A stretch of DNA of 8,803 bases from positions 1 to 8,803 of the forward strand of contig CAZRAU010000118.1 in assembly GCA_964598025.1 (NCBI GenBank). Direction: 5' to 3'. Of this stretch, positions 6,474-8,803 are shown in pieces (the stretch's first letter is position 1; the number at the start of each line of letters is the position of its first letter). The notes under the pieces are model-generated. The model searched no databases, was not told where the DNA came from, and worked only from the letters and a program-made list of their open reading frames with translations. Source of the DNA: JALGWN01 sp964598025. Lineage in GTDB: Bacteria; Arandabacterota; Arandabacteria; Arandabacterales; Arandabacteraceae. The position numbers and the translations under genes were made by a program.

Positions 6474-7508
6474 GCCATCCTCGCGTGTGTGTCCAGCAGC
6501 TCTTTCACCCTCCCGAACGCTTCTTCGGGAGATATGCCGAACGAATCATCATGTGCCGAGTCGAATCCCGGTCTATATAGATGATGGTGATGATCGAAAA
6601 CGGAGGCGGGTGACCATACGGTCGGATCGGTGGTGCCGAAGATCGCCAGGGTGGCAGCTCCCACTGCTGCGGCGATATGATTCAGGCCCCCGTCGTTGCA
6701 TACAAGCAGCCTGCACCGCGTAAGCAGTGCCGCCGCCTGGTGAAGATCGGTCGGCGGCGCTATGGCAGGTTCGGTGCGCATCGCGTTCTTGACCGTCTCC
6801 ATGTCCTCCGTTTCCCCCGGGCCCCACAGAAGTATAACCCTATAGCCGGCCAGGGTCTGAATGGAATCGGCCAGACCTGCGAAGCTCTCCGGCCTCCACC
6901 TCTTACGCCTGACCGGGCTTCCGGGCGACATACAGACCGACCGGCCGGGGTCGATACCGTTCTCTTCGAGCCACGCGTCTATGTAGCGCCGGGCTTCGGG
7001 TTGTATGTGGAAGCAAAGCCGATAGTCCTCCTCCTCGATACCCAGCGGCCCCAGAATGTCGAACTTGCGACTCGCGCTGTAACGGAGAGGCCCGCGGCCC
7101 GCTTTGAGGTTGTAGACCCAGCTGAAGCNNNNNNNNNNGGGCGTCGGCATACCCCAGTCGAAACCTCGCCCCGCTCAGCAATGTGAGCTGCTGGGAGCTG
7201 GGCTTGTTCTGTTGGTCGATGACCAGATCGAATCCCCCTGCACGAAGGGCATATAGGGTCTTCAGCCGTTCGAGGGCATAGCCCGGCCCGTTCCGTCTCC
7301 TGATGACCATTATCCGGTCGACAAGCGGGTGGTTTCTTATAACCCTGTCGTAGGGTTCCTTGATCAGATAGGCGAGCTCCGCCTCCGGGCATGCCCGCTT
7401 GAGCGCCTCGAAGTATGAGGTCGTCAGCAGCGCATCGCCGAAAGGGCCCAGCTGAATCACCAGTACCTTCCGCAGCCGTCTCACTTCGTCTTCGTTCAAT
7501 CGCCTCAA
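6470..7508 (-). CDS. GT9 heptosyltransferase-like protein, one gene split by an assembly gap
   Basis: The two halves lie in different frames on either side of the 10-N gap at 7129-7138 but form one GT9 protein. The N-terminal part (7508-7139, about 123 residues) has KVLVIQLGPFGDALLTTSYF and ends SGARFRLGYADA. The C-terminal part (from 7128, about 219 residues) resumes FSWVYNLKAGRGPLRYS and has MSPGSPVRRKRWRPESF and LLVCNDGGLNHIAAAVGAA, the donor-site motif. Summed length, about 342 plus the gap, is normal for GT9. It lacks the Cys-rich tail seen in the WaaF-like protein. It is probably a core heptosyltransferase or related sugar transferase. The start is a TTG at 7508, with AAGGGG upstream and the preceding gene's stop in the same frame 45 bases before it. 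A GTG at 7481 is an alternative. The stop overlaps the GT2 start (ATGA). Confidence 0.85.
7129..7138. other. Assembly gap (10 N) inside a GT9 gene
   Basis: The reading frames on the two sides are offset by one base if ten bases are assumed. Joining GCC-C before the gap to GC-TTC after it in frame requires a true gap length divisible by three. The flanking residues (GYADA, then FSWVYN) are close to adjacent in GT9 proteins, so the missing stretch is probably short. Confidence 0.85.
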
Positions 7509-7553
7509 CTCTGCCGGCCACCCCTTGAAGAAGGTCCAGTCGCTCCGGCCCGG

Positions 7554-7946
7554 CTATCCGCGATCCCGATCACCATAATCCACGTAATCCTTCTCTTCGA
7601 GGATCTCAGAGCCGGCCATGCGGCTGATACGGGTCTTTATCCCGAAGCGCCTGTCGTTCTCTTTGTATACCGATCTCGCCAGTTCGATGAATTCCTCGTC
7701 GAACTTCCCATCCCGCTCCTTCGCCCGTATGCTGTCCTCTATCTCCCACAGGCGGGCGTTGACCGCCTTGAGCCGGCGGAAGTCATCCGGATCGACCGTA
7801 ATCCCGGCATCCTTGAGGGACCGCTGAAGAAGGCCGTACTCCAGCCTCACGTGTTCCAGCTTCCCGGGGTCCGGGATACGCTCCAGCTTGATCTCAAGAA
7901 TGGTGATCCTGTCCACCACCTCGCCCACGGATACCTCGATCTTCAT
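7554..7946 (-). CDS. DUF6165 family protein
   Basis: A 130-residue protein. The opening KIEVSVGEVVDRITILEIKL and the later SVYKENDRRFGIK and EEKDYVDYG match the conserved start and end of the DUF6165 family as I recall it; the length also fits. It is strongly charged and mostly helical in appearance, with heptad-like stretches (residues about 15-45 and 60-90), and has no signal peptide or membrane segment. No catalytic motif is visible and the function is unknown. Its ATG directly follows the TAG of the upstream GT9 gene, with the purine-rich AGGGGGGAGG (7951-7960) just before as ribosome-binding site, so the two are translationally linked. Lying between two GT9 genes, it may assist or organise core glycosyltransferases; that is inference. 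Confidence 0.8.
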   Translation of the reverse strand: MKIEVSVGEVVDRITILEIKLERIPDPGKLEHVRLEYGLLQRSLKDAGITVDPDDFRRLKAVNARLWEIEDSIRAKERDGKFDEEFIELARSVYKENDRRFGIKTRISRMAGSEILEEKDYVDYGDRDRG

Positions 7947-8803
7947 CTACCCTCCCCCCTGCTCCCTCTCGACAAACTCATGCACGATCCTATCGTAAAC
8001 CATCTGCGGTTCGATGGCTTTCATGCATCTCATGGAATCACAAGGCGTCCGCGACACATGGGAATTGTAACAGGGCGAGCACTCCACTTCACTGGATATG
8101 TTGACGTTCTCCCGGTATCCCGAGACCTCCGGGAGGATGTAGCCCCCGAAGATGATCAGGGCCCGCGTGCTCACGGCCTTCGCGACGTGCATGAAACCAC
8201 CCTCGAGGCCTATGAAGAACCAGGCGTTGTGGATGATCGCGGCGGAGTCTCTGACCGGGAGGCCACGGCCGTCCGCCACATTCTCCAGGAGCGGATCCCC
8301 CACCAGGCCCACCTGAACGAACCGGTACTCGGAGAGCAGGTTGCGGAGATCCTGAAACCTGTCGATCCCCCACTCTCTCCGGTTCGCACTGAATACGCTC
8401 TTCCCGAAGGGACAGATGACGATGTAGCTTCCGGGATAAAGGGCCCGGGCGCGTTCTATCTCATCATCGGTAAGATAAAGCCGCGGGCTCCGGCCACCCC
8501 CGGAGCCGACGTACCTCAACATCTGCTCTATGAACGGAGGGTCGCCGCGCTTCTCAACACGGTAGACCGGTCTGATATGGCGCTTTGTCGTCTTGATGTG
8601 CCTGCTTGTAACCCAGTCGGCATACGGGTTATTCGCGAAAAGCTCCGTCCACGGTGTCTCCACGACGATCTTGTGATCCGCCATCCGCCTTTTCAGTTCG
8701 GGAAGCAGCGCGGTCAAGAGCAGGTTGTCCCCGAGACCGTTGGATGTCCGCCTCACGAACACGGTCCGGGGCCTCAGCAGGTAATAAAGCAGCCGCAGAT
8801 AAG
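7947..8803 (-). CDS. GT9 glycosyltransferase (ADP-heptose:LPS heptosyltransferase-like), 5' partial
   Basis: The first start codon in the window is GTG at 8762, but the frame stays open to the right edge. Those 13 codons read YLRLLYYLLRPRT, a plausible continuation, so the true start probably lies outside; a weak TGAGG before the GTG leaves this unsettled. From the GTG the visible protein is 271 residues. GT9 features: VFVRRTSNGLGDNLLLTALL at the N-terminus; IVICPFGKSVFSANRREWGI in the middle; FIGLEGGFMHVAKAVSTRAL, corresponding to the nucleotide-sugar loop; and a tail with ECSPCYNSHVSRTPCDSMRC, a Cys pattern like that of heptosyltransferases. The central loop has GLEGG where classical members have NDSAP or NDGG, so donor or acceptor may differ. 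It is the most upstream visible gene of the minus-strand operon, abutting DUF6165. Confidence 0.82.
   Translation of the reverse strand, partial: YLRLLYYLLRPRTVFVRRTSNGLGDNLLLTALLPELKRRMADHKIVVETPWTELFANNPYADWVTSRHIKTTKRHIRPVYRVEKRGDPPFIEQMLRYVGSGGGRSPRLYLTDDEIERARALYPGSYIVICPFGKSVFSANRREWGIDRFQDLRNLLSEYRFVQVGLVGDPLLENVADGRGLPVRDSAAIIHNAWFFIGLEGGFMHVAKAVSTRALIIFGGYILPEVSGYRENVNISSEVECSPCYNSHVSRTPCDSMRCMKAIEPQMVYDRIVHEFVEREQGGG

Noticed and set aside
6578..6590. Run of four His codons in the second GT9 gene
   Set aside because: It lies in a variable loop near the C-terminus, within the normal range of variation, and there is no sign of an engineered tag.

Overview
The window looks like part of a draft or metagenome-derived genome of a Gram-negative anaerobic bacterium, GC-rich (about 60% by eye). 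It carries an HdrA-MvhD fusion (flavin/iron-sulfur electron transfer, typical of strict anaerobes) beside genes for lipopolysaccharide (LPS) core sugars, including a likely heptosyltransferase II. Together these suggest a sulfate-reducing or syntrophic lineage of the Desulfobacterota (former Deltaproteobacteria). That assignment is inference; no marker gene here settles it. Two runs of exactly 10 N (575-584 and 7129-7138) are assembly placeholders, and each falls inside a gene.

Layout. (1) Bases 1-1712, plus strand: C-terminal part of an HdrA-type subunit fused to an MvhD domain. It is cut by the left edge and has lost an internal segment at the first gap. (2) Bases 1713-2234: about 520 bases with no recognisable gene. 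The last 70 bases can form competing RNA stems, one of which covers a strong ribosome-binding site. (3) Bases 2235-4542, plus strand: a possible 36-codon ORF, then a radical SAM enzyme with a short auxiliary-cluster domain, then a GT4 glycosyltransferase, all closely spaced. (4) Bases 4543-4659: convergent intergenic space with one weak hairpin. (5) Bases 4660-8803, minus strand, read from right to left: a GT9 glycosyltransferase running off the right edge, a DUF6165 protein, a second GT9 (split by the second gap), a WaaE-like GT2 enzyme, and a WaaF-like heptosyltransferase. Junctions are TAG-ATG, a 45-base spacer, ATGA and ATGA, so this is one tightly packed operon.

How the genes fit together. 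The minus-strand operon most likely adds heptose and other sugars to the LPS core on the cytoplasmic face of the inner membrane. The plus-strand GT4 enzyme probably contributes to the same or another surface glycan. The radical SAM enzyme next to it has no assignable substrate. HdrA-MvhD belongs to a separate energy-metabolism operon that ends at 1712.

The part most worth a second look is 2160-2360: a potential translational switch in front of a short ORF that has a better ribosome-binding site than most full-size genes here, lying 15 bases upstream of the radical SAM gene.
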